A stretch of DNA of 64,000 nucleotides from Brachypodium distachyon (lineage: Eukaryota; Streptophyta; Magnoliopsida; Poales; Poaceae). Position numbers and translations under genes: made by a program. Positions 9,245 to 20,410 of this stretch are shown one piece after another; position 1 is the first letter of the stretch; the number at the start of each line of letters is the position of its first letter. The notes below the pieces were generated by a model. It made no database searches. It saw only the letters and a program-made list of their open reading frames with translations, and was not told the DNA's origin. The DNA lies in contig NC_016131.3 of NCBI RefSeq assembly GCF_000005505.3, forward strand, positions 15,459,501 through 15,523,500, given 5' to 3'.

Positions 9245-12200
9245 ATGCCCTACCCTGATCCAGATGAAGCCAACCTCGTATCAAGCACACAAGCATCCAT
9301 TGCCAAAGAACCAGGTGCTTCATCACCAGCAAGCCCATCATCCAGCACGCCATCATTCACCATCAAAACCGACGGTAATAATCAAATTAGTGGCAAGTAC
9401 GCTTCTTATACCCAGATTTTATCTTTTGTTAAGCTTGATCACATTGCAGGTGACAAGGAAACCTTCCTTAGGGATATCATGGACAAGGACGACTCCTCCG
9501 ATGACTTGATGGATGATGAGTACTACATGTTTGCCGGTGAATGTACGCCCCAGCCTTCAAATCTCACCAATTTATATTATAAGATAATGAGTTGTTCTCT
9601 TATAAGAATCTCTATCTCAATGCCTACAGGTTCCGCGGACATGGACATTGACGGACCAACAGATGCAGCTCTGGCAGGCGATAGCATTGACCCATTGGAC
9701 ATCGTCTACTCAAATATTCCAGACAGAACACATATCCTGAAGCACGCTGCGAACTGCGATCACTGCGGGGCCAAGAAGTTTGAGTATGAGACCAAAGGAT
9801 TTTGCTGTCGGAATGGGCAGATACAGCTGGCAGACCCAGATCCAGAGCCCATTCCGGAGCTTATGAGGCTTTGGTCTAGCGCTGATGCGGACTCACGTCA
9901 TTTTCGAGACAGCATTAGGTTCTTCAACGGTCACTTCTCCTTCACAACACTCGGCGTCAGCCTTGACAACAACTACACAAACATGAGGTCCGGGGTGTAC
10001 ACGTTTCGGGCGCACGGAACGATGTACCATAATGTGCATTCTTTCGGGGTTGGTTCGAAACCCGAACATCTACAACTCTACTTCTATGATGACGACCCCA
10101 ATCTAAGCCACCGCAATGAGGCTACCAAGAACCTGGACCAAGATGTAGTCAAAAAGGTGGCCAACATCATGAGAGGAAACCCCTACTCCCAGACGTTTAG
10201 GAGTCTAGGTGACCATGCGGGCAGCCTCGCGGAATACCGCATCGACTTGAACACCGACAAGAAGCTAGATCAACGGACATACAACACTCCAATTGCATCA
10301 GAGGTGGCAGCTATCTGGGTGGAGGGCACCGACCTGGCGAGGAGGTTCGAACGCAGCATCACTTTGTACGGAGACAACGACGAGAGGTACGGCATACAGG
10401 CTACACATGGCTGCTACGACCCACTCTCATACCCCCTCTTCTTCCCAAAGGGGCAGCTTGGGTGGCATCCCAACATCCCCAAACGAGGTGTGAATTGGGA
10501 GTTAGGACAACAGTCAAGAGACGACGACGATTCAGGTTGGTCTTTACGACATCATCTAGCATTTCAATTTCTATACCACGATGATAAATTTCTAACTATC
10601 CTCCCACCTTGCTTTTCAGAAGAGACGGGTAACCGTCTGTGCGTATCTGTCAGGGACTACTATTGCTACAGGTTACAGACGCGTCCTGCAATATTCAACC
10701 CGATACTACACGGAGCACGCCTATTCCAGCAGTACGCAGTCGACATGTACATAAAGATCGAGGGCACCAGGTTGAATTGGTTCCGAGAACACCAGCCACA
10801 AATTCGAGCTGAACTATACAAAGGCGTCGTTGATAGCATAGCGGCAGGGGAGACTCGAGCGAGCGAGGTTGGTAAAAGGACGGTGCTCCCATGGTCATTC
10901 CAAGGAGGGGACAGATGTATGAAGAGGAGGCACATGGATGCAATGGCCTTGGTGCAGAAGTACGGCAAGCCAGACATCTTCCTAACGATGACCTGCAACC
11001 CCAATTGGGAGGAGATAATCAACGAGCTGTTCCCCGGCCAGACTCCTCAGGACAGACCGGACCTCGTCGTACGGGTATTCAAAGCTAAGCTTCAAGCCAT
11101 GAAAGACATGCTTTTCAAAGAACACATCCTCGGCGTTGTCATAGCATATGTTTACGTGGTCGAGTTCCAAAAGAGAGGCCTCCCACATGCCCACTTCCTT
11201 CTTATCATGGATTCTAAATACAAGTTGACGATGCCGGAGCAATATGACTGTCTAATCTCGGCCGAGCTCCCGGACAAGAATAAGTACCCAGAACTTTACA
11301 CCATGGTCGTCAAGCACATGATGCACGGTCCGTGTGGTGTTCTTAAGCCAAACAACATATGCATGAAGGACGGGTTGTGTAAGAACCGCTACCCAAGGCC
11401 GTTCAACAGTACCACCATCCAGGGGAAGGACTCTTATCCTGTGTATCATCGACGGGACAACGGTCACAACGCTCATGTCCGAGGTCAGACGCTAGATAAC
11501 AGATGGGTCGTGCCGTACAACCCTTACCTCCTCCGTATGTTCAACTGCCACATTAACGTCGAGGTGTGCTCCAGCATCAAGGCAGTGAAGTATATTTACA
11601 AGTACATCTACAAGGGAGGAGATCAAACGTCGATGAATTTTGAGCAGCCTGACAACAACGGCAACATCGACGAGATCAAGAGATATATTGATGCGAGGTG
11701 GATTACTCCACCAGAAGCTTTGTGGAGGATCTTTGGCTTCAACCTCTACGATAACTCGCCGTCGGTCCTACAGCTGCCGCTTCATCTTCCAGGTATGCAT
11801 ATGGTATCGTTCAACGCGAAAGATGACCTTAGAGACATAGCCACTCGGGAGAAAGCATCAAAATCCATGCTAACAGAGTACTTTGAGGCCAACAAAAAAT
11901 ACGAGAAGGCAGGAACCATACTATACAAGGAATTTCCAGAATGGTTTACATGGCAGGCAGGAGATAAATATTGGAAGGAAAGGAAAATACGGCCCCAAGT
12001 AGGCCGAATCGTGTCAACCCATCCTGCAGAGGGAGATAGATACTATCTGAGGGTGCTGCTTAAGCATGTTGCAGGCTCTACTTCATTCGAAAACATGCGA
12101 ACGGTTGAAGGAAACCTATGTGAAACATTTCGGGAGGCTGCGGAAAAGAGGGGTCTTATTGAGGCCGACAACGCACTCGACGAGTGCCTAACGGAGGCGG

Positions 12201-13960
12201 AGCAATTCGCGATGCCATCATCACTCCGAAGGCTCTTCGCAACAATATTGGTATTCTGCGAGCCCAGCGATCCGCGCGGTCTTTGGGATAGGCACCTCGA
12301 AGGAATGTCAGATGACCATAGACGATCGATCACTTGCCCAATCGCAGTGGAGCAAAAGGTGTTGCTTGACATCAGAAGCATGCTGCAGTCCATGGGCAAA
12401 GAAATAACGTCTTTCCCTCTTCCAAAAATGGACGAAACATACGACGACACTGGAGGCGAGGCTAGGGAAATCATCGAGGAGTCCAGTATCGCGGTCGACA
12501 TTGAGGACGCTTCTCTGGCGTCCTCCCTTAACCCTGAGCGGAGGTCTGCATACGATGAGATACTTGCGGCTGTTGACAGCGGCACCGGAGGAGTGTTTTT
12601 TGTCGACGGGCCAGGAGGCACCGGGAAGACATTCATGTATAGGGCCTTGCTCGCTAAGCTCAGAGGTGAGGAGAAGATAGCAGTGGCGACGGCAACAGCA
12701 GGTATCGCTGCTTCAATCATGCCAGGAGGCCGGACCGCCCACTCGAGATTCAAGATACCCCTTAACATAGTAGATGGCGCTTCATGCAACTTCACAAAAC
12801 AGAGTGGGACAGCCAAGCTGCTGAGGATGGCTTCGCTTATAATATGGGATGAGGCCACGATGACCAAGCGTCAGGCGATCGAGGCACTAGACAATAGCAT
12901 GCGCGACATCATGGGCCGACGAGACCGTCCATTCGGGGGGAAGACCGTCGTGTTCGGCGGCGACTTCAGGCAAGTGCTTCCGGTCGTGAGGAAGGGCACA
13001 CGAGGACAGATAATCGACGCGAGTCTACGCAGTTCATACCTATGGGAGAGGACGCGCCATCTCAAACTCGTGACAAACATGAGGGCGCATAGCGACCCGT
13101 GGTTCGCCGACTTCTTATTGCGTGTCGGCAATGGCACCGAGGAGGCCGATGGAGAAGGAAACATACGGCTTCCAGAAGATGTGTGTGTGACATCTACTGA
13201 CAAGGAGAGTGACATAGAGAGGTTGATCGACCATGTGTTCCCAGCTTTGAACACCAGCATGACCGACCCGAACTATATTACTTCTAGAGCTATCCTCACG
13301 ACGAAGAACGACAACGTCGACAATATAAACATGCGAATGATAGAGCGTTTCAATGGAGAGGAAAGGATCTACCATAGCTTCGACAGTGCGGAGGATGATC
13401 CACACGGTTACTACCCTCCCGAGTTCTTGAACACACTTACCCCGAACGGGCTGCCTCCACACGTTCTCAAATTGAAGATCAACTGCCCTGTTATACTCCT
13501 AAGGAATATTGACCCGGCTAACGGATTGTGTAACGGCACGAGGCTCATAGTACGTGGATTCCAAAAAAATGCAATTGATGCCGAGATCGTGCTAGGACAA
13601 CAAGCTGGGAAGAGGGTGTTCCTTCCTAGGATTCCACTCTGCCCATCCGATGATGAAATGTTCCCATTCCGTTTCAAGAGGAAGCAGTTCCCGGTAAGGC
13701 TGAGCTTCGCAATGACAATCAACAAGGCACAAGGCCAGACTATCCCAATTGTCAGCGTGTACCTACCGGAACCGGTTTTCTCCCACGGCCAGTTGTATGT
13801 GGCCTTGTCGAGGGCAACAGCAAGAAGGAATATAAAAATCCTAGCCGTGAAGAATGATGAGAATGCAAAAAAGTCACAGAAAAGTAAACCAAAGAAACAA
13901 AAGACAACCTTGGTATCTACCACGAAGAACATCGTGTATAAAGAAGTTCTCAACGCATGA
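9245..13960 (+). CDS. Helitron Rep/helicase (RepHel)
   Basis: Open frame of 1571 codons. The Helitron-like N domain is at about 130-570. The Rep nuclease has FLTMTCNPNW, the metal-binding HUH motif FQKRGLPHAHFLLI near residue 645, and the two-tyrosine motif VKYIYKYIYKG near 780. The Pif1-family SF1 helicase has Walker A GPGGTGKT near 1122, Walker B IIWDEATMTK, GGDFRQVLPVV, LTTKNDNVDNIN, NGTRLIV, and INKAQGQT with YVALSRAT at the end. Together these nick, unwind and transfer the Helitron strand. Three segments look like introns but have lengths divisible by three and no stops: 9375-9449, 9537-9629, 10536-10619. The frame continues upstream of 9245 into the 48-bp repeats and back to an ATG at 8540, interrupted by two TAG codons. 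The catalytic part looks intact; the true N-terminus is uncertain. Confidence 0.9.
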   Translation: MPYPDPDEANLVSSTQASIAKEPGASSPASPSSSTPSFTIKTDGNNQISGKYASYTQILSFVKLDHIAGDKETFLRDIMDKDDSSDDLMDDEYYMFAGECTPQPSNLTNLYYKIMSCSLIRISISMPTGSADMDIDGPTDAALAGDSIDPLDIVYSNIPDRTHILKHAANCDHCGAKKFEYETKGFCCRNGQIQLADPDPEPIPELMRLWSSADADSRHFRDSIRFFNGHFSFTTLGVSLDNNYTNMRSGVYTFRAHGTMYHNVHSFGVGSKPEHLQLYFYDDDPNLSHRNEATKNLDQDVVKKVANIMRGNPYSQTFRSLGDHAGSLAEYRIDLNTDKKLDQRTYNTPIASEVAAIWVEGTDLARRFERSITLYGDNDERYGIQATHGCYDPLSYPLFFPKGQLGWHPNIPKRGVNWELGQQSRDDDDSGWSLRHHLAFQFLYHDDKFLTILPPCFSEETGNRLCVSVRDYYCYRLQTRPAIFNPILHGARLFQQYAVDMYIKIEGTRLNWFREHQPQIRAELYKGVVDSIAAGETRASEVGKRTVLPWSFQGGDRCMKRRHMDAMALVQKYGKPDIFLTMTCNPNWEEIINELFPGQTPQDRPDLVVRVFKAKLQAMKDMLFKEHILGVVIAYVYVVEFQKRGLPHAHFLLIMDSKYKLTMPEQYDCLISAELPDKNKYPELYTMVVKHMMHGPCGVLKPNNICMKDGLCKNRYPRPFNSTTIQGKDSYPVYHRRDNGHNAHVRGQTLDNRWVVPYNPYLLRMFNCHINVEVCSSIKAVKYIYKYIYKGGDQTSMNFEQPDNNGNIDEIKRYIDARWITPPEALWRIFGFNLYDNSPSVLQLPLHLPGMHMVSFNAKDDLRDIATREKASKSMLTEYFEANKKYEKAGTILYKEFPEWFTWQAGDKYWKERKIRPQVGRIVSTHPAEGDRYYLRVLLKHVAGSTSFENMRTVEGNLCETFREAAEKRGLIEADNALDECLTEAEQFAMPSSLRRLFATILVFCEPSDPRGLWDRHLEGMSDDHRRSITCPIAVEQKVLLDIRSMLQSMGKEITSFPLPKMDETYDDTGGEAREIIEESSIAVDIEDASLASSLNPERRSAYDEILAAVDSGTGGVFFVDGPGGTGKTFMYRALLAKLRGEEKIAVATATAGIAASIMPGGRTAHSRFKIPLNIVDGASCNFTKQSGTAKLLRMASLIIWDEATMTKRQAIEALDNSMRDIMGRRDRPFGGKTVVFGGDFRQVLPVVRKGTRGQIIDASLRSSYLWERTRHLKLVTNMRAHSDPWFADFLLRVGNGTEEADGEGNIRLPEDVCVTSTDKESDIERLIDHVFPALNTSMTDPNYITSRAILTTKNDNVDNINMRMIERFNGEERIYHSFDSAEDDPHGYYPPEFLNTLTPNGLPPHVLKLKINCPVILLRNIDPANGLCNGTRLIVRGFQKNAIDAEIVLGQQAGKRVFLPRIPLCPSDDEMFPFRFKRKQFPVRLSFAMTINKAQGQTIPIVSVYLPEPVFSHGQLYVALSRATARRNIKILAVKNDENAKKSQKSKPKKQKTTLVSTTKNIVYKEVLNA

Positions 13961-14682
13961 TGGCCCTTGATTAATTGCCTCTTGCAATTAGTTAGTTGTG
14001 CAAGTTTGTTATTTAAAGTATTTTAGACATGTACCAGATAATGTTTCTTATACATTTTAAAATAGATTTAAAGCAAACAGCCTACGTTGCTTTTCGAATT
14101 TGTAAAGATTTATACCTATATTTTTCATCTGAGAAAATTAGTTTGTGACATTCTTCCATATATCATTTCTTAACCATAACCACAACATGAAGGGGAAATA
14201 TCTCTTACCTCACAAGCACCAGAGGGAGAACGAGATTCAGCCTGCCTTCGTTGCCGATTTGTATTTGTACTCGGGATTGAGAAAGAGAGAGAGAGAGAGG
14301 GAGTGGGAGGGGAATCGGTAGGGGAGGAGACTAGGATACCGGTGGTGCTGGGGCTTGGGACGAGCGGACACGGCGCTGAGGATGGGCGTAGCGGGTGGCG
14401 GCAGCGAGCAGGGGCAGGGAGGCAGCTATGAACAGGGAAGGTGGGGCTGGGGCTGGGGAGCCGTTGGACAGAGAGCCAGGAGAGGTAAGGGCGGCGCTGG
14501 GCTGGGGCAGGAGCGGCGTTGGGCGCTCTCCGCTGGGTTGGGGCAGGGTCAGGGTCACACACAAAGTAGATAGACGCTGGCTGTTGAGACAGGATGGAGA
14601 AGACGAAAAGAGTTGCTGCTATTTGTGACTAATGCACATGATTAATGTATAAAGACATGAGAAACTAAAATGAAATATTATA
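13961..14682. other. Helitron 3' noncoding region
   Basis: The part after the RepHel stop is AT-rich. A GA microsatellite lies at about 14278-14300, followed by a GC-rich block to about 14560. No supportable gene. Confidence 0.5.
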
Positions 14683-14795
14683 CTCTCTTCGTCCAATATT
14701 AGATGTCATAAATTTGTCAAAATATAGACGTATCCGTATACTAAAATACATCTAGATACATGTAATATTTCGACAACTAATATTGGACGGAAGGA
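14683..14795. mobile_element. Stowaway MITE
   Basis: Inverted ends CTCTTCGTCCAATATTAG and CTAATATTGGACGGAAGGA, flanked by TA. About 113 bp with an AT-rich interior and no coding capacity. Nested in the Helitron. Confidence 0.8.
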
Positions 14796-15333
14796 ATAAT
14801 TTACTTAAATAATTTACTATGAATAAAACAAAACAAACTTATTTCAATTATAATCAAATCATTTGAAATATGGATGAAATATATATGTTTATAAATGACC
14901 GAGCAACGAAACCGGATGTTCGAGCAGAGCTCAGGAGACGGCGGCCGAACTCCTGAATGGTTGAGCCGACCAAGTCGACGGTCGCATCGGCCAACACGAC
15001 GGCGGCGGCATGCGCCACAAATAAAACAGTCTGTATGGTCGAGAAGGACACCAACAGGGTGGAAAAAGCTAACACGAAACCGGAGATGGCCGGCGCCGAT
15101 GCATGGTCGGGGAGAGAGTTGGGTGAGATGAGAGATATCGATATTGTTATCTGTTTCATTAATATCGATATTCTTATCTGTTTCATTAACCTCAGTTCTA
15201 TCGTCGGAGTTCATGTGTTTCTGGCATCCTACAACAAAAAGCCAAAGAAACAAGTTCTGAAGGGTAGCAAATGACGACACTGCACAAACAAAAGTGCAAC
15301 GATCACAACAATGCCATGCTAAACCACTTGTGT

Positions 15334-15365
15334 AGGCCGTGGCAGCGCACGGGCATTTCCACTAG
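15334..15365 (+). other. Helitron 3' hairpin and CTAG terminus
   Basis: GC-rich palindrome CCGTG/CACGG with a six-base loop, then a short spacer (GGCATTTCCA) and CTAG, followed by host T at 15366. This is the standard termination structure of plant Helitrons. Confidence 0.8.
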
Positions 15366-16198
15366 TATATATATGCCGTCTGCACAGTGCGTGCAGGTAA
15401 GCAGAGACAAGAAGGGAAGCCCTGAACACTTGCAGAGTGTTTATGCTGGAGAGCCCCATCCACACACTACGGTTGCATTTTGTGAATCACGTATAGGTTA
15501 AATACCTAATTATGTGAAAAATATTGAATTCTAAGTTTGATAAGAAATCCCATCCGGTCTAAGACTAATACCCAAAACCTTGTCCAAAAAATAACCTGAA
15601 TATCATTACCCAAAAAGAGAGTTTACAGGTTCTGTCAATCTTCTTCTCTATTCTCAGGCCTCCATGGGATGGCGCGGGAGATGGGGATGAGAGACCGAGG
15701 ACTTTTTATTCGCTTGTTGAGTTTTAGCGATTTCAATTTTTTTGGTTTTTGCATCGACTTCACAGAGTTGCGCTGCGGTGCTAAATGGCAAATTGTAAAT
15801 TTTGCACCCTTATTTGGCAGTTGGCACGCACTGTGGAGGCTAGGCCTACATGTAATGTTTGTCAAAAAATCACAGTACACGACACATAGATGCGTAAGTA
15901 ACAGGCGCAAGTAACCGATAGTCAGTTTGATGATTGAAGCTTTCGAGTCTTGTACGTGTCAATAGAAGAAATACTACAATTGCGTTTGCATCAAAGATTA
16001 AAGTAAAACGTAGATTTAAGAACAATGTATATAGTATTACCTATCAGTCAACCCCACATTCTCATATTTCCTTATCTTTTCTCTCTCTTCCTTTTAAACC
16101 CTTTAACCGCCAGGTGTTCCTCAAACCAGAACTAACGACGTACAATGCTACAGATTCCACAGCCAAAGAATGTACATGTAAAGCTGTAAACAACAGGT
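15366..16198. other. Intergenic, 3' side of the TVP38 gene
   Basis: AT-rich. It should contain the 3' untranslated region of the TVP38-like gene, which reads leftward from 16199. I see no other gene. Confidence 0.5.
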
Positions 16199-19100
16199 TT
16201 ACTTCTCGTGGTCTTCATTTGATGTGTCGATCTTGATTACAAGCGGTTGATGCAGATCCGAGGGAGAGGCCACCACAGGAAGTTGCGGGGTTCCTATATC
16301 CACCTCTCCATTCTCTGCCAGTGCCTTGTCCAAAGAAGACTTTGCAACTCTTGTGACACATATAATCAAGACAACTGCAGGAAAGCCGTCAGCAAATAGT
16401 TAGGAAATCATACAAACAGGATGATAGAAGCTATTGTTTGACTGGAAGCGATGAAAGAGAAAAAAGAAAAGAGAAAAGGGCTACAAGCTAAAGATTGCCT
16501 TAATTATTGCTTCAAGCAACAAGCACATCAAAATTGAGTAAAATCAAAACGAATAACCACTAGCTCAGCAGACCATCTAAAATGGTAAGCAGAAGTAACT
16601 AAACTTTTTTTTTAAAGGGAAGTGAAGTTTGTGGAGAAAAGCAGTGGCACTTACCAGACAATATGAAGCCAGATATTATGAGAATCTGTCAAAAATAAAC
16701 ACGTTGTTAAGAGTTGTGTAGTAACTTCGCAAAACATAACCGAATCTCTGCAGAGATAATCTAGGCAAATGCTACAATACTGAATAGCTTACCCATCGGG
16801 TGGTTGAGATCTCACTCCAACCGTGCGTCACATCAGATAGATCTTTTAGTGTTGTTCCAACATACACCAAAGCAAGAGTAATTGGCTGGCAAAAAAATCA
16901 ATGATTAGCAACAAAAGCCACAACAGTTTAATACCAGCACTTCAGTTAAAAGGTGATCAAGTAAGCTGCAAGTTGACAAATGATAGTATCATGTTATTAC
17001 CAGTAACAAAGCTTTCTAGAAAATATGCTAATATGCCAATCAAGGAACTGTGGAATCACGTAAAAATTTCTTGAGAATAATGTGTCTACTACTGATATAA
17101 AAGAGCATGAGGCAATAAATTACAAAAAAGTCTGATGGTCACGGTTAGGCAGACAATGTAGCAGATAGTAACACACTGAAGTTTTCCTTGGACCAACCAG
17201 CCAACCAGCATGTGCTGGCATCCTGGTCCAACAGTATTGCACAACTAGAATACATGATTGAAAATTACGAACTAAGAGAAGAACTCCAAGCATACCATCA
17301 TCCCAAGCCAAGAAGCCAGCATGTACTCTCCAAGGCCAACAGGAGTGACAGACAAGAGGTAGTTCAACATGTTAAATGGTAGTAGAGGGACAAGCCTTAG
17401 TAGCAACACGATCTGTGGACAAATATATGAAAAGTCAAACATAGTTATGGTTATTCTGCTATCAAGGACTTAAACTGCAAATAATCACCAAAATTGCAGG
17501 GATCAAACTACAAAAAAGTCATTTTAGATGTGCAAATTGCAGGATAAGAAAGCACCCACAGACCCAAGAATCAAACAAATTGCCCTAACGGAACTGTATA
17601 AAGGAGGCAAATACGCTTCCTAGACAATTATATATTTGAAATCCTGAGCTTCTAGTATCATCTATTCACCTTTGTACATGCTGTCAGAAAATAATATTCA
17701 TCTTTGTACATACTTCGTAGCATATTCTTAATTTTAATAATCATGTTTAACAGAAAACATTTTTGAAAACACACATAAGTTATTGTTTTCTTCACATCAC
17801 ACAGCTATAACTGTCTGCATGAAGTTACCTTGAACCCAGACCTTTGGATGGCAATAGCTACTGCTTGAAACTTGGGGTAATCTTTGCATTTGGCAAGAAC
17901 ATAAGGCCTTCCAATCTGCAAAAGTAATACACAACTATAACATACAAAAAAAAAATGCAGATCAGGGGGGTAGCACTTATATGCACTGAAATAGTCACAT
18001 CTATTTAGCACATTAGCTTTTTATGCAATTACAGTTTGAGAAACGATACAAAAAAAAGCAGCATACAACATGTGTTCCACAACATATGAGAAAACAAGGA
18101 GTGGAAGACAGAGTTGCTGTTAATTGGCGTGTGACAACGTGCAATTTACAGTTCAAATGGTGAAAGCATTTGTTCATCCTTACCGTTCTACCAAGCAAAA
18201 ATGCAGCAGTAGCACCAATTGTGGCTCCAATCGAATCAGCAACAAACCCAACAGGCAGGCCAAACAGATAACCACCTCCAAGCTAGCAAGCAGGGAATGC
18301 ACACCAGTCAACCAATAAGATACCGGCATTCTGACCATGCTATATGAAATAAACAGGAGAACATAGGAAACAAAAGTTCCACTAGAAGTGACTGCTATAA
18401 GATAATCAGTAACCCCACTTACTGTAAGTATTGAGGCTGGAACAGCTAAGACCGTCAAAGGGATGTAAGCAATGGCCCTGTAATGTACAACATGACAATT
18501 ATCAACATATATCTCAGAATGTTATTTTGATCTTGAGCAATATCTCAGCACTGTAAGCCAAGTATCAGACAACTCCCACTCTGTGTAATGTGGGAATTTA
18601 GTATTTTCGGAGTTGCGCTCGAAAGGTTGGTGTGCTAAAAGTGCACAAGGCGACTGTGAGCACGGAAAACGGAATGGCCAAATGGTGACCTTGGCAAGGA
18701 GGACATTGTGTTCACTACACCGATTTAATTATGTAGCAGAGAGTTGAGTACTTACAGTACAAGAGGACCCCATGCACCCAAGTTCTCCTTGATCCAAACA
18801 AGAAAATCCTTTAAAATCTGTTAAGGGAAATTCACCATGAATTGAATGAGCAGAGTAAGCATTCGAAGCACGAATGTATTTGTGGTAAGAAAAAAACATT
18901 AGATTGTGCAAGCTTGAAAGATAAAGAAGAGTGAAAGAAAAATAAAGGCCAGAAGAATAGTCTTACAGTAATAATTTGTGAAGTGTATGGACCTATCAAA
19001 TATGGACTGTCAAAGGGGTACAGTATTGTGGCCAAAACAAGAGTACAAGACACAATAAAATCCACCAAATGAGAAAAAGAAATTGAGAGAAAGAATAAAC

Positions 19101-20410
19101 TCTGACTTCAAACAAATTCTGGAGGAAGTGAGAGCTAGAGGCTAGCACTGACATTTGATTAAAAGAAGATCTGAAGCAACAGAACCAGGATTCCACACCC
19201 AACAGAACCAGAAAGGCAGAAACAAAGTGAATGTTGGAAATCTGCATATTTTCGTTTTACAACTCCCAATCAGACTCCATATCAATATTATCTGATAACA
19301 GACCATGATATCAGATAATATGTTTATGAAGCAAGCAGTTGTACTTGTATCAAAGGTGCACCCTATTATCTGACCAACTAGACTCAGTTGCAGAATTATA
19401 ACATGTAAAAACAGTATCTAAGGAAATGGTTTCAAATTGAAAATTACAATCCTGGTTCTACTGTGAAATTACTATCCTCCATGAATTCCACTACAGAAGA
19501 CATAACTATGAAGACTATTCAGAAAAGATTGTATTATAGGGGCATATAAGCATATGGAAACAAATCACTACGAGATATATGTATTCAAATCAAGCAAGAC
19601 AAAAAGATAGCAGTGTCTGTCTTACGACCTTACATCTAACTTTCTACTCCAGTTAGTAATTGCACTACCTGCTAGTTGGGTTCTTGGGTGACCAAACAAA
19701 TATCAGTTACAGAATTCAGATTGATAGAACACATGTTACATAGTTAATAAATACTTTAGAAACAGAAATTACATAGATGAGGTGATTTCTGCTTGCAAAT
19801 GATTTCGCTGCTTAGGTCAAATTATGATACTACAATACTATGATGTGTTAGCCAGTCTACTGGCTGTACACAAGCTAACATTTCTATGGACCTGAACTTC
19901 TGAATGCGCACTACAATACTATGATGTGTTAGCCAGTCTACTGGCTGTACACAAGCTAACATTTCTATGGACCTGAACTTCTGAATGCGCAGTTGACAAT
20001 GATACCGGCAGCCGCTGGCTCTATTAGCCAGGAAATTTTCTGCCATATTACCCAATGTCGAACCGAAAAGGTCTAATTCGCAAAATGCTGACAAAGCTAC
20101 AGGGAATCGATGCAGTACATCTAATCAGGAGGCAGGAGGACATAGCTACATTCAGCAATCAATGGGATTCATCTCACCACGCCCCTAAACACGCTATCCC
20201 CATGGACGCTAAGCGGTACAGGCCACAGGATCGCATATCAACTATACCAGGTAAGGAAAACAATCCCGATTAACTCAGAGGAGGAATTGGGAATCAGGCG
20301 TGGGGCACGCGCACCTTCTCAACGGGCAGCGTGAAGAGCGCGACTGCGACGGCAACGAGGAGGGCGGCGCCGACGGCGAGGCGGATGGCCGAGGGCCACG
20401 AGAGCGCCAT
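16199..20410 (-). CDS. TVP38/TMEM64 (VTT/DedA) family membrane protein
   Basis: Nine exons: 20410-20315, 18817-18756, 18477-18423, 18282-18184, 17915-17829, 17412-17296, 16885-16793, 16685-16655, 16374-16199; 816 nt, 271 aa, all GT-AG. Hydrophobic N-terminal helix (ALLVAVAVALFTLPVEK), then the VTT domain: FLVWIKENLGAWGPLVL, IAYIPLTVLAVPASILT, LGGGYLFGLPVGFVADSIGA, the conserved re-entrant GRPYVLAKCKDYPKFQAVAI, then LLRLVPLLPFNMLNYLLSVT and SWLGMMPITLALVYVGTTL. A further helix and a hydrophilic tail ending HEK follow. Family members sit in ER/Golgi membranes; animal relatives are lipid scramblases, and the plant role is not established. The start is set at MALSWPSAIRL because it directly precedes the first helix; an in-frame longer start at 20695 adds only low-complexity sequence. 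Intron 1 (1.5 kb) contains an 81-bp perfect tandem duplication. Confidence 0.93.
19829..19990. repeat. Perfect 81-bp tandem duplication in intron 1 of the TVP38 gene
   Basis: 19829-19909 and 19910-19990 are identical over all 81 bases, beginning ACTACAATACTATG and ending TTCTGAATGCGC. Lack of any difference points to a recent event. Confidence 0.97.

Larger units (their letters stand above)
2753..15365 (+). mobile_element. Complete 12.6-kb Helitron with cargo genes
   Basis: The 5' end is TCTATACCATTATATTAAA at 2753, the usual TC start of plant Helitrons, with host A at 2752. The 3' end is CTAG at 15362-15365 followed by host T, so the insertion lies between A and T with no target duplication, as expected for Helitrons. 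A short GC-rich hairpin (CCGTG-loop-CACGG, about 15338-15351) sits roughly 10 bases before CTAG. The Rep/helicase gene (9245-13960) is in the same orientation. Other cargo: a FRIGIDA-like fragment (-), an Ulp1 protease gene (+), a LINE tail (-), an unidentified gene fragment (-) and a Stowaway MITE. The element sits between the TBL promoter and the 3' side of the TVP38 gene. Termini were found by motif and position and not by comparison with an empty site. Confidence 0.8.

Noticed and set aside
12043..12867. 274-codon minus-strand frame
   Set aside because: Antisense of the RepHel helicase domain, which has all Pif1 motifs on the plus strand.
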